Shown: positions 43,582-51,647 of the stretch, piece after piece | Layout: the number at the start of each line of letters is the position of its first letter | How positions within the stretch are numbered: position 1 is the stretch's first letter | NCBI GenBank assembly: GCA_025041175.1 | Contig: JAKCFJ010000001.1 | Span: forward strand, 124,001-188,000 | Length of the DNA stretch: 64,000 nt | DNA from: Halobacteriales archaeon YIM A00010 | GTDB lineage: Archaea > Halobacteriota > Halobacteria > Halobacteriales > Haloarculaceae | Direction: 5' to 3' | Program-made: the position numbers and the translations under genes | The notes under the pieces: generated by a model | Told to the model about the DNA's origin: nothing | The model's input: only the letters and a program-made list of their open reading frames with translations | Databases searched by the model: none

Positions 43582-44112
43582 CTATGTGATCGTGTCAATG
43601 AACTCGAAGCCATCAATGACGCTGATCTGTCCCTCGAAGCCAGCGGCTTCGACAGCTCTCTTGATGCCAGCTCCGGCGTCGGTATCGGTCGTGATGACAG
43701 TCACAGACGAGACTTCGCCCCGTGCCAACCGTTGGACGGCTACCCCAGCGAGTGCTGTATCCGCCTTCTCGATCTGATCCTCGGGGCGGTTCGACACGTT
43801 GGCAATGTAGCGGCGCACATCGTCCATCACGGTAGCGACTGCGGGAGTCGTGTAGTCGATTCGATCAGCAACTGCCACCCAACCCGCATCGATAGCGCTA
43901 TTGACGGGCGTCTGTCCAGGTGTACTGGTCTCCGGTGCCCCACCGAGTTCGTTATGGATCCGCTGCGGAATGAGAAACGTAATCCCGTTTGTGGTTGCAA
44001 AGCGGGCGAGTGCAATGTATTTCCCATTTTGCTGGCGTCCACAGGCAATGAAAAGCCCCGAATCCGCGATCCAGACTGCATTCTGACGCTGACTTTCTTC
44101 CATCTGAATCAC
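43582..44112 (-). CDS. PIN-domain-like putative toxin nuclease
   Basis: A 176-residue protein. AVWIADSGLFIACG (~residues 12-25) matches the first Asp of a PIN fold, IHNEL may give the Glu, EKADTALAGVAV (~115-126) the second Asp and ITTDTDAGAGI (~140-150) the third. PIN toxins cut RNA. The gene start overlaps the preceding regulator by 4 bp (44109-44112), which fits a toxin-antitoxin pair. The 186 bp up to the DUF5788 gene (43396-43581) show nothing. Confidence 0.65.
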   Translation of the reverse strand: MIQMEESQRQNAVWIADSGLFIACGRQQNGKYIALARFATTNGITFLIPQRIHNELGGAPETSTPGQTPVNSAIDAGWVAVADRIDYTTPAVATVMDDVRRYIANVSNRPEDQIEKADTALAGVAVQRLARGEVSSVTVITTDTDAGAGIKRAVEAAGFEGQISVIDGFEFIDTIT

Positions 44113-44702
44113 GTCGACTCCTCGGACTCTCCGTGCGGTCGCTCCCGGGCGTTACGAATCTGCTCGAAATACGGATCATGCTCTCGCATGTCGAGGACGA
44201 CCTCCCGGAGAGCGTGGAGCACTGCAATTCCGAATGCGGGATGGAGATCAAGCTCACGAGCGGCGAGCCGTTCAGTCATCCCCCCCTCGACGTACGGAAT
44301 AACGTATGTTAACGCGCCAGCAAGTTTACTGATGCCATGTTTTTCGATCAGGAGAGATAGATCCTGATCGTTCGGTGCCCGACCGATGGCTTCGATAAGC
44401 GTCGGTGTGACCGTGTACTCATCGCCATCGAGAGCCGCTGTAAGGGTGATCGGAACTGCCGTATAGGTATGGGTTTTCTGCGTCTCATCACGGGTAAGGA
44501 CGCCGAGCTCAACGAGCGACCCCGTATCGGAATAAACTGTCGTGCGTGGGATCTCCATGCTCTCTGTGATCTCATCGATCGTCACGTCCTCGTTGCAGAG
44601 AATATAGGTATAGAGGCGAGCAAGTCGTGGCTCTTCTAACAGATGAGCGACCGAGATGATCCCATCGATGGCACGTTCAGGATCGCCGTTTGCTGTCGAC
44701 AT
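44109..44702 (-). CDS. HTH regulator / putative antitoxin (DUF7437 type)
   Basis: A 197-residue protein with a winged-helix domain at ~residues 25-75 (LARLYTYILCNEDVTIDEITE, MEIPRTTVYSDTGSLVELG) and a mostly helical C-terminus. It precedes the PIN gene with a 4-bp overlap. An in-frame ATG nine bases further upstream (MYCMST) is possible, but it would lie inside a palindrome. The pair with this regulator type and a PIN-like protein recurs in haloarchaea. The autorepressor role is inferred from the upstream palindrome. Confidence 0.68.
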   Translation of the reverse strand: MSTANGDPERAIDGIISVAHLLEEPRLARLYTYILCNEDVTIDEITESMEIPRTTVYSDTGSLVELGVLTRDETQKTHTYTAVPITLTAALDGDEYTVTPTLIEAIGRAPNDQDLSLLIEKHGISKLAGALTYVIPYVEGGMTERLAARELDLHPAFGIAVLHALREVVLDMREHDPYFEQIRNARERPHGESEEST

Positions 44703-44703
44703 A

Positions 44704-44724
44704 CAATACATGATTCGTGTATTG
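44704..44724 (-). promoter_or_regulatory. Operator-like palindrome before the PIN/HTH operon
   Basis: CAATACA-N7-TGTATTG has perfect 7-bp arms and ends 1 bp before the start codon at 44702. The minus-strand TATA-like CATTATTACC lies immediately upstream (44725-44734). This arrangement, operator between TATA box and start, would allow the encoded HTH protein to block its own transcription. Confidence 0.55.
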
Positions 44725-44887
44725 GGTAATAATGTTTTGGGCACCGCTCTTGGGTCGACGCGGAAGACGAGATGATCCTCCCGTCGGATTGCTCACATCC
44801 GTTTCGCTGTCCTACATAAGAGCGTCTCCGGCTGTTCGATCGAGAGCAACCGACAGCGTTAATCGGAAACCGGCCGGACGACCGTCC

Positions 44888-45178
44888 ATGGCTGAAGAGG
44901 ACGAGGAAGAGGAGTCCGGACCGGTCGTAGAACTCGGGGCGGGTGAGCCGGTCGAGGGTGCACCGCTCGCGCGCATCACCTCGCGGCTGCATTACGGCAT
45001 TCCGAAAAGCGAGGTCGTTCGCCGCGAGGGCGACGCCGTCATCCGCACGCCCGACGGTCCGCGCGAGCTTGCGGGCGTGCTCGATGCGTCCGAGGAAACG
45101 TACTTCCCGCGCGAGCAGGACCTCACGGACGCCGTCCGCGAAGTGATCGGCACCGGTCCAGTGGCGACCGAGGAGTAG
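44888..45178 (+). CDS. DUF5789 family protein
   Basis: A 96-residue acidic protein. After an EEDEEEE start come LHYGIPKSEVVRREGDAVI, LAGVLDASEETYFPREQDL and TDAVREVIGTG, the marks of the haloarchaeal DUF5789 family (function unknown). The upstream extension to 44717 is not acidic and is excluded. It converges on nreA, 8 bp apart. Confidence 0.8.
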   Translation: MAEEDEEEESGPVVELGAGEPVEGAPLARITSRLHYGIPKSEVVRREGDAVIRTPDGPRELAGVLDASEETYFPREQDLTDAVREVIGTGPVATEE

Positions 45179-45186
45179 GCATCTGC

Positions 45187-46455
45187 TCACTGATCGTTCC
45201 GTTCGAGAAACGCAGAGAGGTCCGTCTGGACGCCCGCAACCATCTCGGAGTTGCGCCGCAGCTCCGAGCTCCCGATCGGAAGCTTCTCCTGGAGCTGGGC
45301 GACTGCGCCGTGAAACGACTGCGCCGTGGCTGGCTCCGTCGAGACGGCGTCCCGGACGGTCTCCCGGATCAGCCAGACGCCGACCGGTCCCCAGTAGTCG
45401 TCGGTGACGTGTCGGAGCACGAGCGCTTTGGCCTGGCGATCGCGTTCCGCGAGGTGTTCGAGCACCGCGAGCCGGGCGGCGTAGTACGCGCCGGCGGTCT
45501 CCTCGACGTACTGCGTCCGTCCGTCGAAGCCCTCGTGGTCGCTTGCGATCCAGTAGCCCCCGCGTCCGGGGTTCCAGACGCTTCCCGGCGATTTCATCTC
45601 CACGAGTTCGAACTCCCAGTTACCGGGCGCGAGGATCACCCAGAACCGGTTGCCGAGGAACTCCGCGCGCCGTACCTCCACCGCGTCGATGCTCCCGGCG
45701 TTCCGGAGCGAGCCGCCCAAGAACTGCGAGACGGTGTCGTCGACAGCGGTGATCGACCACCGCGTCGGAACCAGCGTGCGGTTCCGTGTCTGCCCGAGCG
45801 CGCCCGCAGACAGGATGGTGTTGATGTCGTACACGTCGAATCCGCGGTTGTACAGATGCGTCATCGCGCCCTCCGCCCGCCAGTCGTCGTCCGACAGCGT
45901 CTTCTCGACCGCGCGGGGCACGTGGGGGTTCTCCGTGAGCTGAGCGCCACTCGCGTGCGCTCGTGGCCCTCGTGGGGTCGCCACGCGGTCGACCGACAGA
46001 TCGATCTCGGGCGTGTCTTCGAGATCCACCTCCACGTCGACTGGGCGGTCCGCGATGGCAACCTCCCGGCGAACCCCCGTGAAGCCGTCCCACTCGTCGG
46101 CCACGTGCACGTCAGTCGGCTGTGTGGAGTTGAGCAGCCCGGCCCGGGCCTGAAACACGTCGTCGATCGTGAACCCCTGTCGGTACCACTCCCCGCTGGT
46201 GACGTAGTCGTCTGCGGGATCGCCCTCGGCGACTGGTGCCAACACCCCCGCAGAAACGCGGGGATAGCCCGATCGACCGACGAAAATCGACGGGGCAGTG
46301 CTCCCGAACAGCGAATCACCCTGGATCGTCTCCTCGATACGGCGCTCAACGTCCGTGAGATACTCCGTGATGGCGTAGGACTTTTCCTGAGCCAGCCGGC
46401 GCTTGTGGCTCTCGTCGTCGCGTTCGAGCCCGTCGATGAACTCCTCGAGCCGCAT
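45187..46455 (-). CDS. nreA: DNA repair protein NreA
   Basis: A 422-residue archaeal Nre protein. Family marks are APSIFVGRSGYPRVSAGVL (residues ~53-71), DVFQARAGLLNSTQPTDV, FLGNRFWVILAPGNWEFEL and EHLAERDRQAKALVLRHV. The C-terminal QTDLSAFLERN is a PIP box (Q-x2-h-x2-a-a), which in Nre proteins binds the PCNA clamp. Haloferax NreA acts in repair of mitomycin C lesions (family knowledge). This version has no obvious N-terminal zinc finger. It is 153 bp downstream of tfb on the same strand. Confidence 0.88.
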   Translation of the reverse strand: MRLEEFIDGLERDDESHKRRLAQEKSYAITEYLTDVERRIEETIQGDSLFGSTAPSIFVGRSGYPRVSAGVLAPVAEGDPADDYVTSGEWYRQGFTIDDVFQARAGLLNSTQPTDVHVADEWDGFTGVRREVAIADRPVDVEVDLEDTPEIDLSVDRVATPRGPRAHASGAQLTENPHVPRAVEKTLSDDDWRAEGAMTHLYNRGFDVYDINTILSAGALGQTRNRTLVPTRWSITAVDDTVSQFLGGSLRNAGSIDAVEVRRAEFLGNRFWVILAPGNWEFELVEMKSPGSVWNPGRGGYWIASDHEGFDGRTQYVEETAGAYYAARLAVLEHLAERDRQAKALVLRHVTDDYWGPVGVWLIRETVRDAVSTEPATAQSFHGAVAQLQEKLPIGSSELRRNSEMVAGVQTDLSAFLERNDQ

Positions 46456-46608
46456 TACTCGATCCAGGTGCTGGGGGTGCTTGAACCTTCAGCAAAACCG
46501 GATGAGAGGTACCACAGCCACGGCGACAAACCACTGGACATTCCACGAATACGGGAGCGCGAGCGGTCGTGTGGGTGGTGGTTGCGGTGTGGCCGTCGGT
46601 TCGGGTGG

Positions 46609-47565
46609 TCAGCTGTGAATACCCATCGCTTCGATCTGCTCTTGGTACCGATTGCGGATCGTAACTTCCGTCACCTGTGCGACGTCAGCGACTTCACGCT
46701 GGGTTTTCTTCTCGTTGCAGAGCAGTGAGGCAGCATAAATCGCCGCAGCTGCGTACCCTGTCGGGGATTTCCCCGACAGCAGTCCTTCCTCTGCGGTCGT
46801 GGTGATGATCTCGTTTGCTTTCGCTTTGACCTCTTCGGAAAGCTCGAGCTCCGAGCAAAACCGGGGAACGTACTTCTTCGGATCGACCGGCTCCATCTCC
46901 AAGGCCAGTTCTTGGGAGATGTACCGGTACGTGCGCCCGATCTCCTTGCGTTCGACGCGAGAGACCTCCGAAATCTCTTCGAGACTGCGGGGGATCCCTT
47001 CTTTGCGACACGCCGCGTACAGCGCGGAGGTGGCGACTCCCTCGATCGAGCGGCCACGGATGAGGTCGTCGTTCAACGCGCGCCGGTAGATGACGGACGC
47101 AACCTCCCGAACCGACCGCGGAACGCCGAGTGCGCTGGCCATGCGGTCGATCTCCGACAGCGCGAACTGGAGGTTTCGTTCACCCGCATCCTTGGTCCGG
47201 ATGCGCTCTTGCCACTTGCGTAGGCGGTGCATCTGGCTGCGCTTTTTCGAGGAAATCGATCGCCCGTAGGCGTCTTTGTCCTTCCAGTCGATAGTGGTCG
47301 TCAACCCCTTGTCGTGCATCGTCTGGGTCGTCGGCGCACCGACGCGGGATTTCTTCTGGCGCTCCTGGTGGTTGAAAGCGCGCCACTCAGGGCCGGGATC
47401 GATCTTCTCCTCTTCGATGACGAGCCCACAGTCGTCACAAATGAGTTCACCACGGTCCGAACTCTTGATCAGGTGGTCGGACCCGCATTCGGGACATTCT
47501 CGCGTGCGTTCTGTTTCGTGTTCCGTTTCCTGCTCGCGCTCCCGCGTACGGGTGGACCGTGTCAT
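46609..47565 (-). CDS. tfb: Transcription initiation factor TFB
   Basis: A 318-residue TFIIB homolog. The zinc ribbon is at residues 24-46 (CPEC ... CDDC), the B-reader/linker contains [21 protein letters not shown], and two cyclin repeats follow ([21 protein letters not shown] and [18 protein letters not shown]), ending in the helix-turn-helix ([20 protein letters not shown]) that contacts the BRE. TFB recruits RNA polymerase to TATA-bound TBP. Haloarchaea carry several paralogs; which one this is cannot be told from sequence alone. Confidence 0.97.
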   Translation of the reverse strand: MTRSTRTREREQETEHETERTRECPECGSDHLIKSSDRGELICDDCGLVIEEEKIDPGPEWRAFNHQERQKKSRVGAPTTQTMHDKGLTTTIDWKDKDAYGRSISSKKRSQMHRLRKWQERIRTKDAGERNLQFALSEIDRMASALGVPRSVREVASVIYRRALNDDLIRGRSIEGVATSALYAACRKEGIPRSLEEISEVSRVERKEIGRTYRYISQELALEMEPVDPKKYVPRFCSELELSEEVKAKANEIITTTAEEGLLSGKSPTGYAAAAIYAASLLCNEKKTQREVADVAQVTEVTIRNRYQEQIEAMGIHS

Positions 47566-47733
47566 CGCATTTTTATACTACCTCGGTCAGAGCACTTAAA
47601 CCCTCCGTAACATGGAGTTATCTGCCGCATCTACGCCGCCCGAAATCGATGCACACGAGGTGTTTGTGGTTCGCTCGTGTCGTGTACATTTCTGATCGGA
47701 AGCCACTTATCAGCTCCACGACGATCCGAACGT

Positions 47734-48330
47734 ATGCCGGTCATCGAATGTGACCCCAGCGTTGCCCGCGAGCGCCTCAGGGAGGCGGGCGTCACCGTCG
47801 AGCCGGGCAACACCGAACACGAGCGCTGGCGGGCGGAGTACGACGGCGCGACCGCCGTCGCCTACGAGGGAAAGATCCTCGTGCAGGGAGAGACGCTGGG
47901 GCGGTTGGTCGCGGTGTTGCGCGAGGAAGGCGGCCGGGCACACGTCTACTTCGACGGTGCCTCGCGGGGGAATCCGGGTCCGGCGGCGGTCGGGTGGGTG
48001 ATCGTCACCGACGACGGCATCGTCTCGGAGGGCGGCGAGCGCATCGGTGAGACCACGAACAACCGCGCCGAATACGAGGCGCTCGTTCGCGCGGTGTCGG
48101 TCGCCGCCGACTACGGCTTCGATACGGTCGAGATCCGCGGTGATTCCGAACTGATCGTGAAACAGGTAACCGGCCAGTGGAACGCGAACGATCCGGGGCT
48201 GCGAGAGCGGCGGGTTCGTGTGCGCGAGCAGCTCGAGGCGTTCGAGGAGTGGAATCTCTCCCACGTTCCACGAGAGATCAACGAGCGCGCTGACGCGCTC
48301 GCAAACGAGGCGCTCGACGATGCTTCCTGA
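47734..48330 (+). CDS. rnhA: Ribonuclease HI
   Basis: A 198-residue protein. The type 1 RNase H domain occupies the C-terminal two thirds: HVYFDGASRGNPGPAAVGWV (first catalytic Asp), NNRAEYEAL (Glu), EIRGDSELIVKQVTG (second Asp) and HVPREINERADALANEAL (last Asp). The N-terminal 65 residues form the extra domain seen in haloarchaeal RNases HI (related to hybrid binding). It removes RNA from RNA-DNA hybrids. The next gene overlaps its 3' end by 11 bp. Confidence 0.93.
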   Translation: MPVIECDPSVARERLREAGVTVEPGNTEHERWRAEYDGATAVAYEGKILVQGETLGRLVAVLREEGGRAHVYFDGASRGNPGPAAVGWVIVTDDGIVSEGGERIGETTNNRAEYEALVRAVSVAADYGFDTVEIRGDSELIVKQVTGQWNANDPGLRERRVRVREQLEAFEEWNLSHVPREINERADALANEALDDAS

Positions 48331-48844
48331 CGACGTGATCGAAGAGGCAGAACGGTTGAGCCGCGTCGCTCGCGCGGCGGTCGACCCGAACGAAGCCGAC
48401 GGGGCGCGCCACAAGCGCGAGAAACTCCTCGCGCGCCACGGCTACGTCGCCCGAGAGCGCGAGACGGACGCGACGCTCGTCTGCTACCCACAAGACTGGA
48501 TCGATAACGGGGAGGTCCAGGTCGAACGGATCGAGGACACCGATCGCGCGATCGAGCGCCCGCTCGAAGCACCGGCGACGGGAGACTGGGAGCGCATCGA
48601 GCAGCACAACCGCGACGTCGCAGAGCGCGTCACCGAGCGCTACGGCGATGTTCACGGTGCCAACGCCGTGGCGTTGGCTGATTTCATGAGCAACCACTAC
48701 GCGATGGCGATCGAACACGCCACCGACGCCATGCGCGAGGAATTTCTCACCGAGTACTACCCGCGCAACGCGTGGTCCACAAAAAAACAGAGTGCGATCG
48801 TCGAGGAGTCGGTGGAACTGGCGCTCGATCTTGCCCGAGAGTGA
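48320..48844 (+). CDS. Conserved haloarchaeal protein linked to rnhA (DUF7108 type)
   Basis: A 174-residue protein overlapping the rnhA end by 11 bp, so the two are co-translated. It has an acidic helical start (LPDDVIEEAERLSRVARAAV), KREKLLARHGYVARERETD, LVCYPQDWIDNGEVQ and NAVALADFMSNHYAMAIEHA. No catalytic motif is evident. Stable linkage to RNase HI in haloarchaea suggests a role with RNA-DNA hybrids or replication, by context only. Confidence 0.78.
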   Translation: MLPDDVIEEAERLSRVARAAVDPNEADGARHKREKLLARHGYVARERETDATLVCYPQDWIDNGEVQVERIEDTDRAIERPLEAPATGDWERIEQHNRDVAERVTERYGDVHGANAVALADFMSNHYAMAIEHATDAMREEFLTEYYPRNAWSTKKQSAIVEESVELALDLARE

Positions 48845-48857
48845 GCGCCGCTCCGAT

Positions 48858-49223
48858 CTACTCCTCTTTTGCTTCGTCGACGAGCTCTCGAATCTCGTCG
48901 GCGCGGCTCTTGGTCGTGGCGAACCGAGAGAACACCCACGACAGCTGGTCGATGACCGCGTCGTGGCCGGCCTGGGTCAGCGCGTACTGGTTCGTGCGCT
49001 TGTCGAGTTCGCTTTTCTCGACCAGACCCATCTCCACCAGGTCGTCCAGGTTCGGGTACAGCCGCCCGTGGTTGACTTCCGAACCGTAGTACTGCTCTAG
49101 TTCGCGTTTGATCGCAAGCCCGTACCGTGCTTCCTCGGACAGGATCACGAGGATGTTCTGCTGAAATGCGGTCAGGTCGCGTTCGATCCGCGATACGCCG
49201 GAGACTGACTGTGCCTCTGACAT
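48858..49223 (-). CDS. PadR-family transcriptional regulator
   Basis: A 121-residue PadR protein. Winged helix: LTAFQQNILVILSEEARYGL, AIKRELEQYYGSEVNHGRLY, PNLDDLVEMGLVEKSELDKR and a wing TNQYALTQAG; a C-terminal helix (WVFSRFATTKSRADEIRELV) serves dimerisation. A TATA-like TTTTAAATAG about 27 nt before the ATG supports a leaderless transcript. It diverges from ppa; the 221 bp between them also contain the ppa promoter. Confidence 0.88.
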   Translation of the reverse strand: MSEAQSVSGVSRIERDLTAFQQNILVILSEEARYGLAIKRELEQYYGSEVNHGRLYPNLDDLVEMGLVEKSELDKRTNQYALTQAGHDAVIDQLSWVFSRFATTKSRADEIRELVDEAKEE

Positions 49224-49444
49224 GACCTATACAAATGTCACCACTCTATTTAAAACTTTTCAACCATCAACTGAGTGTTTGTGCAGGAACGCTGCTGTAT
49301 GGTGGTAGCTAGTATAAACTACCGGTCATACCCGACACTATTAAGCGATAATGGATCTTTTCTGTCTAAAATAATGTGATATATTATAGCGCACGCGAGG
49401 CGTATGTCGAAAGAAACTTTGGATCACCCCACCCAGTGTGGTCG

Positions 49445-49978
49445 ATGACGAACCTTTGGGAGGATCTCGAAACCGGACCGAATCCACCAGAAACGATTTA
49501 CGCCGTGATCGAGTGCCTGAAAGGCGAACGGAACAAATACGAGTACGACAAGGACGTTCCGGGCGTCGTGCTCGACCGGGTGCTCCACAGCAACGTTCAC
49601 TACCCCTCCGACTACGGATTCATCCCGCGTTCGTACTACGACGACGGCGACCCGTTCGACGTGCTCGTGCTCGTCGAAGACGCGACGTTCCCTGGCTGTG
49701 TGATCGAGGTCCGCCCTGTCGCTCTCATGCGGATGGATGACGACGGCGAACAGGACGACAAGGTCATCGCGGTGCCGACCGAGGATCCTCGGTACGACCA
49801 CATCGAAACGCTCGGAGACATCCCACAACAGACCCGAGACGAGATCGACGAGTTCTTTTCGACGTATAAGAACCTCGAAGAAGGGAAGGAAGTGGAGACG
49901 CTCGGCTGGGAGGACAAACAGGCCGCTCTCGACGCCATCGCGCACGCACAGGACCTCTACGAGGAGCAGTTCGGCTGA
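49445..49978 (+). CDS. ppa: Inorganic pyrophosphatase (type I)
   Basis: A 177-residue soluble pyrophosphatase. Active-site groups: ERNKYEYDKDVPGVVLDRVL (Lys and Glu), YPSDYGFIPRSYYDDGDPFD (the DxDPxD-type motif) and DKVIAVPTEDPRYD. It pulls biosynthetic reactions forward by hydrolysing PPi. The ATG at 49445 matches the family start; the frame extends upstream through the promoter (GATATATTATAG at ~49377-49388). Confidence 0.95.
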   Translation: MTNLWEDLETGPNPPETIYAVIECLKGERNKYEYDKDVPGVVLDRVLHSNVHYPSDYGFIPRSYYDDGDPFDVLVLVEDATFPGCVIEVRPVALMRMDDDGEQDDKVIAVPTEDPRYDHIETLGDIPQQTRDEIDEFFSTYKNLEEGKEVETLGWEDKQAALDAIAHAQDLYEEQFG

Positions 49979-50015
49979 TTCTTCCTGGTCATACCGGCGC
50001 TCGCAACCATGCATT

Positions 50016-50159
50016 ATGAGCATGGGTAATTATTTGACTCTCGGGACCGTACGGACGAGTGGAATGAAAGGGCGTGTACCCATCGGCATCGATCACTTGA
50101 CTGTCGTTCCGGAGAACACGGACCGTGGTCCGGAGAGCGACGCGGAGGAAGGGCAGTAG
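50016..50159 (+). CDS. Possible 47-residue protein
   Basis: A short frame between ppa and the phosphodiesterase gene reads MSMGNYLTLGTVRTSG, then KGRVPIGIDHLTVVPEN and an acidic tail ESDAEEGQ. The acidic tail and codon choice look haloarchaeal. I know no relative, and a second ATG at 50022 is possible. The gene may be real, but chance is not excluded. Confidence 0.35.
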   Translation: MSMGNYLTLGTVRTSGMKGRVPIGIDHLTVVPENTDRGPESDAEEGQ

Positions 50160-50226
50160 GATCGATCAGTCGTTGGGATCGTCGGGGAAAAGAAGGTTCT
50201 TGTGTGCTCCTCACGCAGACGGCGGT

Positions 50227-51570
50227 ATGGGATTGTTCGATCGACTACGCGGTGATGACGGACCGCGGGTTGCGTTCATCGGTATCGACGGCGTGCCGTA
50301 CAGCCTCATCGCCGACAATCCGGACGAGTTTCCGAATCTGACGGCGATGGAAGACGCCGGCGCGGCGGGGGCGATCGACAGCATCGTTCCCCCGGAGTCG
50401 AGCGCGTGCTGGCCGTCGCTCACGACGGGCGTCAACCCCGGTGGAACGGGCGTGTACGGCTTTCAGGACCGAGAAGTGGGGTCGTACGAGACGTACGTTC
50501 CGATGGGTCGAGACGTGCAGGCGACCCGGCTGTGGGATCGCGTCACGGACGCTGACCGTGATGCGACCGTCATGAACGTCCCGGTCACGTTCCCGCCCCA
50601 GCGGAACGTCCAACGGATGGTGTCGGGTTTTCTGTCTCCCAGCGTCGAGAAGGCCGCGTACCCCGACGATCTCCGTGAGTCGTTGGAGGGGATGGACTAC
50701 CGCATCGATGTAAACGCGAAGCTCGGCCACCAGGACGACAAAACCGAGTTCATGGAGGATGCCCACGAAACGATCGACGCGCGTTTCGAGGCGTTCAAGC
50801 AGTGTATCGAGGAAGACGATTGGGACCTCTTTTTCGGGGTCTTCATGACCACCGATCGGGTCAACCACTTCCTGTTCAAGGATTATGAGGAGGGTGGGGA
50901 GAACTCCGAGGCGTTCATGGAGTTCTACCGGAAGGTCGATGAGTACATCGGTCGGCTCCGCGATCTGCTCGGTGACGACACGACGATGGTCGTTGCGAGC
51001 GACCACGGATTCACCAGCGAGGAGTACGAGGTCCACCTCAACACGTGGCTGCGCGAGCAGGGGTGGCTCGATTACCGCACTGACGATCACAGCGAGCTGT
51101 CGGACATCACCGATGACACGCGCGCCTACTCGCTCATTCCCGGCCGGTTTTACATCAACCTCGAAGGACGCGAGCCACGCGGCAGCGTGCCCGAATCGGA
51201 GTACGAAGACACCCGCGAAGAGCTCACCGAGCTGATCGAGGGGTTGGAGGGACCGGACGGAACGCCGGTCGCACAGCGCGTCGTCACCGACGCCGACGCC
51301 TTCCGCGGCGACCACGACGACATCGCACCGGATCTCGTCGTGATTCCGAACCACGGCTTCGACCTCAAAGCCGGTTTCAAAGACGACACCGACGTGTTCG
51401 ACGTGGGTCCCAGAAACGGGATGCACAGCTTCGAAAACGCGTGTCTGTTCGTCGACGATCCCACCGCGCGGATCAACGATGTCGACCTGTTCGACATCGC
51501 GCCGACCGTGCTCGATCTGATGGAGATCGAGTACGACCGGACCGCCTTCGATGGGGCCAGCTTGGTCTAA
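50227..51570 (+). CDS. Alkaline phosphatase superfamily phosphodiesterase/phosphotransferase
   Basis: A 447-residue protein of the type I phosphodiesterase / nucleotide pyrophosphatase group. Metal-site strings are FIGIDGVPYSL (first Asp), SSACWPSLTTGVNPG (nucleophile Ser/Thr region), FMTTDRVNHF (Asp and His), VVASDHGFTSEEYEVH (Asp-His) and the late GMHSFENACLFV (His). No signal peptide is visible. Enzymes of this kind are frequent in haloarchaeal glycosylation islands and may add or remove a phosphodiester on a glycan. A GT-C-type gene follows 77 bp downstream. Confidence 0.85.
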   Translation: MGLFDRLRGDDGPRVAFIGIDGVPYSLIADNPDEFPNLTAMEDAGAAGAIDSIVPPESSACWPSLTTGVNPGGTGVYGFQDREVGSYETYVPMGRDVQATRLWDRVTDADRDATVMNVPVTFPPQRNVQRMVSGFLSPSVEKAAYPDDLRESLEGMDYRIDVNAKLGHQDDKTEFMEDAHETIDARFEAFKQCIEEDDWDLFFGVFMTTDRVNHFLFKDYEEGGENSEAFMEFYRKVDEYIGRLRDLLGDDTTMVVASDHGFTSEEYEVHLNTWLREQGWLDYRTDDHSELSDITDDTRAYSLIPGRFYINLEGREPRGSVPESEYEDTREELTELIEGLEGPDGTPVAQRVVTDADAFRGDHDDIAPDLVVIPNHGFDLKAGFKDDTDVFDVGPRNGMHSFENACLFVDDPTARINDVDLFDIAPTVLDLMEIEYDRTAFDGASLV

Positions 51571-51647
51571 CTACGAGATCGAATCGCCGCCTTCGCGTTT
51601 TGGTAGTAGGTGGATTTAACCGTGATAGCGACGATACCACGTGGTAG

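Noticed and set aside
49290-49345. GGTAG-N10-CTACC considered as an operator between the PadR gene and ppa.
   Set aside because: Five-base arms with a ten-base centre are too weak to separate from chance.
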